A stretch of 25,329 nucleotides of DNA from an uncultured Clostridium sp. (lineage in GTDB: Bacteria > Bacillota > Clostridia > TANB77 > CAG-508): contig USDF01000024.1 in assembly GCA_900553405.1 (NCBI GenBank), positions 1-25,329 of the forward strand, written 5' to 3'. The notes below the pieces were generated by a model, which worked only from the letters and a program-made list of their open reading frames with translations, was not told the DNA's origin and did no database searches. Positions 14,599 through 21,384 of the stretch are shown here, one piece after another. The first letter of the stretch is position 1, and every line of letters begins with the position of its first letter. Position numbers and translations under genes: made by a program.

Positions 14599-16188
14599 AT
14601 GGCAGTAAGAGAAATAATAGATTATAATAACAAATTAATTAGAGAAAAATCTGAAGAGGTTTTAAAGTTAGATGATGAAATAAAAGATTTAATAAAAGAT
14701 ATGGAAGACACTTTAAATTCTTCTGGTGGAGTTGGAATAGCAGCAGTACAAATTGGTGTAAAGAAAAGGATAGTACTAGTAAAAAATAATGACAAGAGAT
14801 ATTTAGTTATAAATCCCAAAATAGTAAATTCATTTGGTGAAGAAGAAGATTATGAAGGCTGTTTATCTGTAAAAAAAGAAGGATATGAACTTATATTAGG
14901 AAAAGTAAAAAGACCATTTGCAGTAGAAGTAGAAGGCTTAGATGAAAACTTTAATAAAGTAGATATAATGACAGTAGGATTAACAGCAAGAGCTTTTTCA
15001 CACGAAATAGATCATTTAGATGGAATTCTATACACAGATAAAATGGAAGGAGAATTCCTCGAAATGAAAACTCAAGAAGAAAGAGAAGAATGGAAAGAAA
15101 AAAGAAGAAAACCTGAAAAAGGAAAAGTACTACTAGGAATGAGTGGAGGGGTTGATAGCAGTGTATCAGCTGTTTTACTTAAAGAAGCAGGATATGAAGT
15201 AATAGGAGCAACAATGAAACTTTGGGAAGATAAAGAAAATCCAGAAATAGAAGGTGGATGTTGCTCATTTAGTGCTACGAATGATGCCAAAAGAGTATGT
15301 GACAAAATAGAAGTGCCACATTATACATTAAATTGCGAAGCAGATTTTCAAAAATATGTAATAGATGATTTTGTAAATTGCTATAAAAACTGTAAAACAC
15401 CAAATCCATGTATAGAATGTAACAAATATTTAAAATTTGGAACATTTTATAAAAAAGCATTAGAACTTGGATGTGATTATGTATCAACAGGACATTATGC
15501 CAAAATAGAATATTCAGAGAAATATAATCAATATGTTATGAAAAAATCTGAGTCTACTAAAAAAGATCAAACATATTTCTTATATAGTATTCCAAAGGAA
15601 GTATTGCCTAAAATGATATTTCCATTAGAAAATTTTACAGATAAAGCAGATGTAAGAAAAATTGCGGAAGAATATGAGCTAAATGTAGCACATAAAAAAG
15701 ATAGTCAAGAAGTATGTTTTATACCAGATAATGACTATGGAAATTTCTTAGAAAAAAATTTGGATAGATTACCTTCAAAAGGAAATATAGTTTTAAAAGA
15801 TGGTACAATACTTGGAAAACACAAAGGTCTTATTTATTACACAGTAGGTCAAAGAAAAGGATTAGGAGTTTCTTATAAAGAACCTTTATATGTAGTAAAA
15901 TTAGATAAAAATAAAAATGAAGTAATAGTAGGAACAGAAAAAGATTTGTATACAAATGAATTATATGCAAATGAATTAAACTTTTTATTAGATATAGATT
16001 TAACTAAAAAAATAGAGGTTATGGCAAAAGTAAGATATAGAGCAAAAGAAGCAAAGGCTACTTTAGAATTGCAAGAAGATGGAATAGCAAAAGTAACATT
16101 TGAAGAGCCACAAAGAGCAATAACACCAGGACAATCTGTAGTATTTTATATAGATGACGTTGTACTAGGTGGAGGAAAAATAATATAA
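14599..16188 (+). CDS. Peptide deformylase fused to tRNA 2-thiouridylase MnmA
   Basis: One 529-residue frame encodes two complete enzymes. Residues 1 to about 155 are peptide deformylase, which removes the N-formyl group from new proteins. Its three metal-site motifs are present: GGVGIAAVQIG (43-53), YEGCLS (85-90, ligand Cys88) and HEIDH (135-139). A charged linker (about 155-175) leads to MnmA, which forms the 2-thio group of wobble uridine in tRNA Lys, Glu and Gln. This has the ATP PP-loop SGGVDSS (182-188), TPNPCIECN with catalytic Cys271, DSQEVCF with Cys373, and VGQRKGLG. Each part has near-normal length. SD GGAGG precedes the ATG. I see no independent MnmA start that keeps the first strand KVLLG, so a single fused product is expected. 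Confidence 0.93.
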   Translation: MAVREIIDYNNKLIREKSEEVLKLDDEIKDLIKDMEDTLNSSGGVGIAAVQIGVKKRIVLVKNNDKRYLVINPKIVNSFGEEEDYEGCLSVKKEGYELILGKVKRPFAVEVEGLDENFNKVDIMTVGLTARAFSHEIDHLDGILYTDKMEGEFLEMKTQEEREEWKEKRRKPEKGKVLLGMSGGVDSSVSAVLLKEAGYEVIGATMKLWEDKENPEIEGGCCSFSATNDAKRVCDKIEVPHYTLNCEADFQKYVIDDFVNCYKNCKTPNPCIECNKYLKFGTFYKKALELGCDYVSTGHYAKIEYSEKYNQYVMKKSESTKKDQTYFLYSIPKEVLPKMIFPLENFTDKADVRKIAEEYELNVAHKKDSQEVCFIPDNDYGNFLEKNLDRLPSKGNIVLKDGTILGKHKGLIYYTVGQRKGLGVSYKEPLYVVKLDKNKNEVIVGTEKDLYTNELYANELNFLLDIDLTKKIEVMAKVRYRAKEAKATLELQEDGIAKVTFEEPQRAITPGQSVVFYIDDVVLGGGKII

Positions 16189-16208
16189 AACAAAATTTCG
16201 TAAAAATA

Positions 16209-16237
16209 TTGACTTTATTGTAATTAATTGGTAAAAT
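16209..16237 (+). promoter_or_regulatory. Promoter of the 16286-16519 gene
   Basis: TTGACT (16209-16214), a 17-nt spacer and TAAAAT (16232-16237), located just after the deformylase-MnmA stop codon. Confidence 0.8.
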
Positions 16238-16285
16238 ATATCTATATTATTCGAAAGAGGTGATTTTATGCAAGGAGGAAATCCT

Positions 16286-16519
16286 ATGGCAGATAACCAA
16301 ATCGAAGAAATAAATGTAATTTTAAATGAACTAAAAGAAGGACAAGAGTTATTGTCAAACCAATCACAAAAGAATTTTAAAGAAATTATGAAAAAACTAA
16401 TGAAAATGCAAGAATACAATAAAATAAGCGACATGACAAATCAAGTATTTGAAATGCGTTTATCAAACATTGAGGACTTTTTATTTAGACTAGAGGGTTA
16501 CATACGAAATAATAAATAG
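16286..16519 (+). CDS. Small coiled-coil protein, 77 aa
   Basis: A small hydrophilic protein, MADNQIEEINVILNELKEG and onward, that is almost wholly helical with heptad-like Leu/Ile/Met spacing (residues about 6-70), suggesting a coiled coil. I do not recognise a family. I chose ATG at 16286 because AAGGAGG lies 7 nt upstream. An in-frame ATG at 16268 also has an SD-like AGAGGTGA and would add six residues, so two starts are possible. The gene has its own promoter and is followed directly by a palindromic repeat that could act as terminator. Confidence 0.75.
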   Translation: MADNQIEEINVILNELKEGQELLSNQSQKNFKEIMKKLMKMQEYNKISDMTNQVFEMRLSNIEDFLFRLEGYIRNNK

Positions 16520-16528
16520 AATAAAAAT

Positions 16529-16559
16529 GTCACAATTAGGGACATTCCCCAATTGTGAC
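16529..16559. repeat. Palindromic repeat copy R4
   Basis: GTCACAATTAGGG and CCCCAATTGTGAC (one mismatch) flank ACATT, followed by GTTTT. It probably serves as a terminator for the small coiled-coil gene. Confidence 0.7.
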
Positions 16560-16561
16560 GT

Positions 16562-16593
16562 TTTACCAGTTAGGGACAGTCCCTAATTGTAAC
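16562..16593. repeat. Palindromic repeat copy R5, overlapping the deacetylase 3' end
   Basis: The core TTAGGGAC, A, GTCCCTAA (16570-16586) is flanked by ACCAG and TTGTAAC. It has the same plan as R1 and lies in tandem with R4. On the minus strand it encodes the last residues (TIRDCP) and the stop codon of the deacetylase gene. Confidence 0.7.
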
Positions 16594-17406
16594 AAACTCT
16601 TCAAAAGTTTTAAAAGTATAACCTTCATCTTTCAAAAATCTTATAGAATCTTGAAGTGCTAAATAAGATCTGCTTACATCAGCAGTGTCATGCATTAGTA
16701 CAACTAAGCTATCTTTATTTTTACAACTTTTTTTCAAATTAGCAAGAAGTTGGGAAGCAGTATAATGACCAATTGAGTCTTGATTTAAAGCATTCCAATC
16801 TACATACCCATAATTTATTTCATTTAAATATTGAATACATTTCTTTTTACTACCTGAGTATGAAGTTCCTTTAGAACCATTAGGAAAACGGAAAAGATGA
16901 GAAGTGTATGATACACCAATTGCCTCAGAAATAGCATTTTCTGCGGATTTTAATTCGTTTAAAAAAGTATCTTTACTTTGGTAGAGTTTAGAATTTTTAT
17001 GGGAATATGTATGGTTAGCAATAAAATGGCCTTCTTCATATTCTCTTTTTACAGTTTCAGGAAACTCTTTTACTCTATAACCAATTACAAAAAATGTAGC
17101 TTTTACATCTTCTTCTTTTAAAATGTCTAAAACCTTAGTAGTAGCAACTTTTGTAGGACCATCATCAAAAGTTAAGTAAGCGACTTTTTCTTTTGAAGAA
17201 TAAATATTATTTATTTTATCTTGAATGTCAGAAGAAGAACCAACTTTAAATTCAGATAAAGAACTAACACAAAAAACACTGTTTTCATAACAAAAAGAAC
17301 TAGTACTTTTTGCAAAGATACAATAAAAAGAAAAGCCAAAAATAAGTAAACATATCACAAAAATAAAAATTGAAATATGTTTTTTAGTAATAATAAAAAT
17401 ATTCAT
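16570..17406 (-). CDS. Membrane-anchored polysaccharide deacetylase (NodB domain)
   Basis: A metal-dependent deacetylase of carbohydrate esterase family 4, likely acting on peptidoglycan or another N-acetylated surface glycan outside the membrane. The 278-aa form starts at ATG 17406 with AAGGTGA upstream; a longer in-frame start at 17520 lies in the neighbouring divergent gene region and lacks support. One membrane anchor spans about residues 11-30. NodB motifs are TFDDG (79-83), HTYSH (132-136), RFPNG (173-177), DW (203-204) and LMHD (237-240). All catalytic and metal residues are present. The last residues and stop codon derive from a palindromic repeat. It is divergent from murT, another cell-wall gene. 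Confidence 0.9.
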   Translation of the reverse strand: MNIFIITKKHISIFIFVICLLIFGFSFYCIFAKSTSSFCYENSVFCVSSLSEFKVGSSSDIQDKINNIYSSKEKVAYLTFDDGPTKVATTKVLDILKEEDVKATFFVIGYRVKEFPETVKREYEEGHFIANHTYSHKNSKLYQSKDTFLNELKSAENAISEAIGVSYTSHLFRFPNGSKGTSYSGSKKKCIQYLNEINYGYVDWNALNQDSIGHYTASQLLANLKKSCKNKDSLVVLMHDTADVSRSYLALQDSIRFLKDEGYTFKTFEEFVTIRDCP

Positions 17407-17474
17407 GTGCGTCACCTTACTATAAATATATGAGATAAAAAAGAAAAATAATATTAAAAATTTAATGTATTCTA

Positions 17475-17503
17475 TTGATAAAAAAGTAAAATAAAGATAA
17501 AAT
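17475..17503 (+). promoter_or_regulatory. Promoter of murT
   Basis: TTGATA (17475-17480), a 17-nt spacer and TAAAAT (17498-17503), about 30 nt upstream of the murT start. Confidence 0.7.
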
Positions 17504-17533
17504 AAGCAAAAGACCAACAAAGAGGGGAAAAAA

Positions 17534-18916
17534 ATGAAGAAAAGTATAAGATTTTATTTTGCATTTTACTTAGCAAAAATATCTGTAATAGCATTAAAAG
17601 TAATAAGAAGAGATGCCACACAATTTCCAGGAAAGCTTGCAATAACTTTATGTCCAAACTTTTTAGAACAAATAGGAAAACCAAAAACAATAATTGCAGT
17701 TACAGGAACAAATGGAAAAACTACAGTGTGTAATATGATAGAAGATTGTTTAAGAGAAAATGGTTATGATTTTATAGATAATCAATTAGGCTCAAATACA
17801 AATTCAGGTATAGCTTCAACTTTTATAAAAGGAGCAAACTTAAAAGGAAAACAAAAGAAAGATATGGCTGTATTTGAAATAGATGAAAGAAGCTCTATAA
17901 GAGTGTATCCATATGTGAAGCCAACATATCTAATATGCACAAATTTATTTAGAGATTCATTAATGAGAAATGCGCATACAGAATTTATATCAAATATGCT
18001 AAGTACAAATATTCCAAAAGAGACTAAACTTATATTAAATGGAGATGACTTAATAGTAAGTAATATAGCACCTGAAAATAAAAGAGTATATTTTGGAATA
18101 GATAGATTACCTACAGACACAGATAAATGTGAAAATATAGCAAGAGATATTATTGTATGTCCTAAATGTAATAGTAAATTAGAATATGATTTTGTAAGAT
18201 ACAATCATATAGGACGAGCTCATTGCAGTAAATGTGATTTCAAATCACCATCTATAGATTATGAAATAACAAAATTAGATTTAGAAAATAAAAAAATGAC
18301 AATTAAACATGAAGAAGAGTTAGAAGAGTATGATTTAATAAATAACAATATTATAAATGTTTACAATATGCTTGCTACAATAACAGTTTTAAAAGAAATA
18401 GGATTAACTAAGGAACAAATAAATCCTGTACTAAAAAATCAAAAAATAGTAGACACAAGATATAGCAAACAAGAGGTAAATGGGATAGAAGTTATTACTC
18501 AACTTTCAAAAGGAATGAATCCAATAGCTTGTTCAAGAGCATTTGACTATGTAAGAAAAGAAAGTGGAAATAAGGCAGTATTTGTACTTTTAGATGACCT
18601 TCACGAGGCAGCATCAGGTTCTGAAAATATTGCATGGCACTATGATACAGATTATGAATTTTTAAATGATGATTCAATTAAACAAATATTAACCGCGGGA
18701 GCAAGATATTTGGACACGAAAGTAAGATTTCAAATGGCAGACATAGATATGAACAAGGTTGTATGCCAAAGAGATGAACTATCATTAGTAGAAAAATTAA
18801 ATTTAGAAGGCATAGATAAAGTATTTATATTACATGATTTATATTCAATAGAATTAAAAAATGAAATTAAAGATAGAGTTATTAAAAAAATAGAAAGCAT
18901 GAAAGGAATGGAATAA
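17534..18916 (+). CDS. murT: MurT-like Mur ligase (lipid II isoglutaminyl synthase subunit)
   Basis: A 460-aa Mur-ligase-family protein. MurT with GatD amidates the alpha-carboxyl of D-glutamate in lipid II. The N-terminal segment (residues about 3-25) is moderately hydrophobic. The ATP-binding loop VTGTNGKTTVCNMIED is intact near residue 55. A four-cysteine zinc ribbon, CPKC then CSKC (about 208-232), sits within the central domain as in MurT. The C-terminal domain reads LLDDLHEAASGSENIAWHYD, which departs from the form I recall for typical MurT in this segment. SD GAGGGG. The GatD-like gene starts 3 nt after the stop codon, so they form an operon. Because that partner lacks its glutaminase residues, the real reaction here is uncertain. 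Confidence 0.88.
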   Translation: MKKSIRFYFAFYLAKISVIALKVIRRDATQFPGKLAITLCPNFLEQIGKPKTIIAVTGTNGKTTVCNMIEDCLRENGYDFIDNQLGSNTNSGIASTFIKGANLKGKQKKDMAVFEIDERSSIRVYPYVKPTYLICTNLFRDSLMRNAHTEFISNMLSTNIPKETKLILNGDDLIVSNIAPENKRVYFGIDRLPTDTDKCENIARDIIVCPKCNSKLEYDFVRYNHIGRAHCSKCDFKSPSIDYEITKLDLENKKMTIKHEEELEEYDLINNNIINVYNMLATITVLKEIGLTKEQINPVLKNQKIVDTRYSKQEVNGIEVITQLSKGMNPIACSRAFDYVRKESGNKAVFVLLDDLHEAASGSENIAWHYDTDYEFLNDDSIKQILTAGARYLDTKVRFQMADIDMNKVVCQRDELSLVEKLNLEGIDKVFILHDLYSIELKNEIKDRVIKKIESMKGME

Positions 18917-18919
18917 GGC

Positions 18920-19627
18920 ATGGAAGAAAAATTAAAAATAGAAATTTTATTTCCAGAGTTTTGTAATCTGTATGGTGATATAAGCAATATGAAATATTTG
19001 AAAAAATGCTTGCCAAATGCAAATTTTATAGAAACAGCATTTGATGAAGAACCTTGTTTTGCAAAAGAAAAAGTCAATTTCATATATTTAGGTCCAATGA
19101 CAGAAAATATGCAAGAAAAAGTAATAACAAAATTGAAACCATACAAGGAAAGAATTGAAGAACTGATAGAAGAAAATGTTATTTTTTTAATAACTGGAAA
19201 TGCTATAGAGATTTTTGGAAAATATATTGAAAATGAAGATGGAAGCAAAATAGAAGCACTAGGAGTATTTGATATTTATGCAAAAAGAGATATGCTTCAC
19301 AGACATAATAGTATTTTTATTGGAAAATGGGATAATATAGATATAGTAGGATTTAAAAGTCAATTTACTTTTGCATATGGTGATAATGAAGAAAATTATT
19401 TTGCAAAGGTAGAAAAAGGAATAGGGTTAAATAAAGAATCTAAGCTAGAAGGAATAATGAAAAATAATTTTATAGGAACATATTTAATAGGACCAATATT
19501 AATATTAAACCCATTATTTACTAAAAAATTGCTTGAAAAGATGGGTGTAAAAGAAAAAAGTTTAGCTTTTGAAGAAGACCTAAAAGCGGCTTATAATCAA
19601 AGATTAGAAGAGTTTGAAAAGTTATAG
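18920..19627 (+). CDS. gatD: GatD-like class I glutamine amidotransferase homologue lacking catalytic residues
   Basis: A 235-aa homologue of GatD, the glutaminase that feeds ammonia to MurT. Overall collinearity is clear: NLYGDISNM at the start, ALGVFDIYAKRD in the middle and GTYLIGPILILNP near the end. The active-site positions differ from Staphylococcus aureus GatD as I recall it. The nucleophile segment ICGGYQFLG reads ITGNAIEIFG, so the Cys is Thr. GTYLHGP reads GTYLIGP, so the catalytic His is Ile. The GGGSDREQ loop reads GPMTENMQ. The reading frame is otherwise intact. It directly follows murT. It may be a structural partner using free ammonia, or a regulator; I cannot tell which. Confidence 0.8.
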   Translation: MEEKLKIEILFPEFCNLYGDISNMKYLKKCLPNANFIETAFDEEPCFAKEKVNFIYLGPMTENMQEKVITKLKPYKERIEELIEENVIFLITGNAIEIFGKYIENEDGSKIEALGVFDIYAKRDMLHRHNSIFIGKWDNIDIVGFKSQFTFAYGDNEENYFAKVEKGIGLNKESKLEGIMKNNFIGTYLIGPILILNPLFTKKLLEKMGVKEKSLAFEEDLKAAYNQRLEEFEKL

Positions 19628-19638
19628 AAAAAACAAAT

Positions 19639-19655
19639 ATTACAGAAATATTACA
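19639..19655 (-). promoter_or_regulatory. WalR-like box upstream of the 19722 gene
   Basis: ATTACA-GAAAT-ATTACA on the plus strand is TGTAAT-N5-TGTAAT on the minus strand, a full match to the known WalR (YycF) recognition pattern TGTWAH-N5-TGTWAH. It ends 6 nt before the -35 box. A third ATTACA lies in the promoter spacer at 19672-19677. Confidence 0.55.
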
Positions 19656-19661
19656 AAAATG

Positions 19662-19690
19662 TTGCATAATTATTACAAAAGTGTTATAAT
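19662..19690 (+). promoter_or_regulatory. Promoter of the 19722-20057 gene
   Basis: TTGCAT (19662-19667), a 17-nt spacer and TATAAT (19685-19690), located just after the gatD stop codon. Confidence 0.8.
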
Positions 19691-19721
19691 AATAGTATAT
19701 TCAAAAGAGAAGGTGGAAAAA

Positions 19722-20057
19722 ATGGAACTAATGACAATTATTTATATATTATTATTTACAATAGTAGCACTTGCAGCGTATGCTGTTATGCAATTAAAAT
19801 TAGCAGGAATGAATGTAAAAGATTTTTGGAGCTTTATAGAAGCAAACCAAATGTTAGATAAATTATATGCTTTTTCAAAAAGATATAAAAAAATGAGTAC
19901 ACAAGAGCAAATAATTTTCTTAATGGAAGCAGAAAAAGTATTTAATGCATTTGATAAAGTGCCAAAAATGATTTGGGAAGAAGAATACGAAAAATATGAA
20001 GATGTTCTAAATACATACAAAGATATTAAAGTATTAAGATGGGCATCATCTAATTAA
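19722..20057 (+). CDS. Small single-pass membrane protein, 111 aa
   Basis: An unrecognised protein with one N-terminal membrane segment (residues about 4-22, IIYILLFTIVALAAYAV) and a helical, mixed-charge cytosolic part including MSTQEQIIFLMEAEKVFNAFDK. I chose ATG at 19722, with AAGGTGG 6 nt upstream and a strong promoter placing transcription start near 19697. A longer in-frame start at 19614 would precede that promoter and overlap gatD. It follows murT-gatD and has a WalR-like box, so a link to cell-envelope homeostasis is plausible but inferred. Confidence 0.75.
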   Translation: MELMTIIYILLFTIVALAAYAVMQLKLAGMNVKDFWSFIEANQMLDKLYAFSKRYKKMSTQEQIIFLMEAEKVFNAFDKVPKMIWEEEYEKYEDVLNTYKDIKVLRWASSN

Positions 20058-20085
20058 TTTTGATAACATAAAAAACTCATATATT

Positions 20086-20124
20086 AAATTGTCCTAGAAA
20101 AGAATCATATTTCTAGGACAATTT
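20086..20124. terminator. Long hairpin after the 19722-20057 gene
   Basis: AAATTGTCCTAGAAA (20086-20100) and TTTCTAGGACAATTT (20110-20124) form a perfect 15-bp stem with a 9-nt loop. The tail is only weakly T-rich, so it may terminate inefficiently. A palindrome TTACAT-ATA-ATGTAA (20123-20137) follows at once. Confidence 0.6.
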
Positions 20125-20168
20125 ACATATAATGTAATTATAAAAATATATAATGGAGTTATATTAAT

Positions 20169-20753
20169 ATGAATGAAGAAAAAATAAAAGATATTTTAAT
20201 TGAGCAAGAAAAACAATTAGAAGTAGATGCAGTGTTACAAGTTATAGAAGATGATAACTTAGAACCAACAGATGCATCTATAAAAACTGCAAAAAATCAA
20301 CTAATAAGTGAAAAGAAAGATAGTTATTTGAATTTGGAACAAAAGAGAAGAGCTGAAAATAGAAAATATACTGAAACATATAGAGAAGAGATAAGAAAAG
20401 AGCAAGAAAGAATTTTAGAAGAGCGTAGAAAAAAGAAAAAGATGGAAAAGGCAATAACAGCATATGAGAAACACAAAGATGGGTTTGAAATAATTAATCA
20501 AAAGAAAACACAAGAAAAGAGAAAAGGTTTTATAGAAATAATAAAAGAAATTTTCTTAGGAAGCGAAGAAGTACAAACAGCAGATTCGGTTAAAGAAGTA
20601 AAAACTAAAACGCATCAAGAATTTGAACAAGAACTAAAGAATGTAACACATAAAGAATTTAGACAAGAAATAGAAGAAAAAATAGCTCAAAAAGAAAAGT
20701 TATTAGCAAATGAGCAAAATAAAAAAAAGAATAATAATCAAACAACAAGATAA
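20169..20753 (+). CDS. Charged coiled-coil hypothetical protein, 194 aa
   Basis: I do not recognise a family. The protein is almost all predicted helix and extremely rich in Lys, Glu, Gln and Arg. Blocks of heptad-like charge occur at about residues 55-105 (EQKRRAENRKYTETYREEIR and onward) and 140-185. A short more hydrophobic stretch, GFIEIIKEIFLG, lies near 119-130 and may be amphipathic. No signal peptide, cysteine or enzyme motif is visible. The SD GGAG lies about 10 nt upstream of the ATG. It follows the small membrane protein on the same strand, separated by a long hairpin. Confidence 0.75.
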   Translation: MNEEKIKDILIEQEKQLEVDAVLQVIEDDNLEPTDASIKTAKNQLISEKKDSYLNLEQKRRAENRKYTETYREEIRKEQERILEERRKKKKMEKAITAYEKHKDGFEIINQKKTQEKRKGFIEIIKEIFLGSEEVQTADSVKEVKTKTHQEFEQELKNVTHKEFRQEIEEKIAQKEKLLANEQNKKKNNNQTTR

Positions 20754-20831
20754 CAAAATGAAAGATGAACTATATATTAAACCAATTATTTAATATTAAT
20801 GGAAATCTGACATTTTGTTTTTTATATAGTA

Positions 20832-20934
20832 GGAAATTTCTCCTAGTAGGAGGAATTTCCGTACTAGATAAATATGGGAATTTATAGATTTTCTAACAAT
20901 TTCCATTGTGTAGAAAATCTTAAATTCGTTTTTT
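20832..20934 (+). ncRNA. Two-hairpin RNA element ending in a terminator, upstream of the rhodanese gene
   Basis: Hairpin 1: GGAAATTTCTCC (20832-20843), loop TAGTA, GGAGGAATTTCC (20849-20860), 12 bp with one U-G pair. Hairpin 2: AGATTTTCTA+ACAAT (20886-20900), loop TTCC, ATTGT (20905-20909), a one-base bulge and TAGAAAATCT (20911-20920), followed by a T-run to 20934. GGGAATT (20876-20882) could pair with AATTTCC in the loop of hairpin 2, an alternative fold. It may be the terminator of the upstream gene, or an attenuator of the rhodanese gene 27 nt downstream. Confidence 0.5.
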
Positions 20935-20961
20935 AGATAATAAAAATAAGGAAGTGAGAAA

Positions 20962-21315
20962 ATGAAAATAAAAATATATGAGACATTAAGAAAAATGTTT
21001 AAAATATCAAATAATAGAGAAGAAACTAGTATAGATTATGAGGAAATGAAAACAATTATGAAGAATGATATAAATGCCACTTTGGTAGATGTAAGAAGTC
21101 CACAAGAATATAGAGAAGGGCATTTAGATGGAAGCATAAATATTCCAATTTATGATTTAGAAAGAAATTGTGAAGAACTATTGAAAGATAAAAATAATAC
21201 TATAATTTTAGTATGTCAATCTGGAAGTAGAAGCAAAAAAGCATTAAAAACATTAGAAAATGTAGGATATTCTAGTGTGTATCAATTAGATGGTGGATTA
21301 GACAATATAAAATAA
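20962..21315 (+). CDS. Single-domain rhodanese-like protein
   Basis: A 117-aa sulfurtransferase-fold protein. Residues about 25-117 carry the rhodanese domain: LVDVRSPQEYREGHLDGSIN (41-60), the active-site loop VCQSGSRSKKA with Cys85, and VYQLDGGLDN at the end. The six-residue CxxGxR loop suggests a persulfide-carrying, sulfur-relay function; the partner is unknown. An N-terminal Lys-rich stretch of about 20 residues precedes the domain. There is no signal peptide. SD AAGGAAGTGAG. No promoter is evident between the terminator-like hairpin at 20886-20934 and the ATG, so expression may depend on readthrough. The MnmA domain encoded about 5 kb upstream also needs a sulfur relay, but no operon links them. 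Confidence 0.9.
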   Translation: MKIKIYETLRKMFKISNNREETSIDYEEMKTIMKNDINATLVDVRSPQEYREGHLDGSINIPIYDLERNCEELLKDKNNTIILVCQSGSRSKKALKTLENVGYSSVYQLDGGLDNIK

Positions 21316-21347
21316 CGTCAGTAGGGATGATTAATAATGAAATTTTT

Positions 21348-21380
21348 GTGTCAATAAGTAGTGTTCTTACTGACACTTTT
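21348..21380 (+). terminator. Terminator of the rhodanese gene
   Basis: GTGTCAATAAG (21348-21358) and CTTACTGACAC (21366-21376) form an 11-bp stem with one mismatch, followed by TTTTAAATTT. It sits between convergent genes. Confidence 0.7.
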
Positions 21381-21384
21381 AAAT

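Noticed and set aside
17407..17520. Longer N-terminus for the polysaccharide deacetylase
   Set aside because: The extra 38 residues are a second hydrophobic stretch in AT-rich divergent promoter DNA with no SD, while ATG 17406 has AAGGTGA upstream.
19614..19721. 36-residue N-terminal extension of the small membrane protein
   Set aside because: It lies upstream of and across the strong promoter at 19662-19690 and overlaps the end of gatD; ATG 19722 has a good SD.
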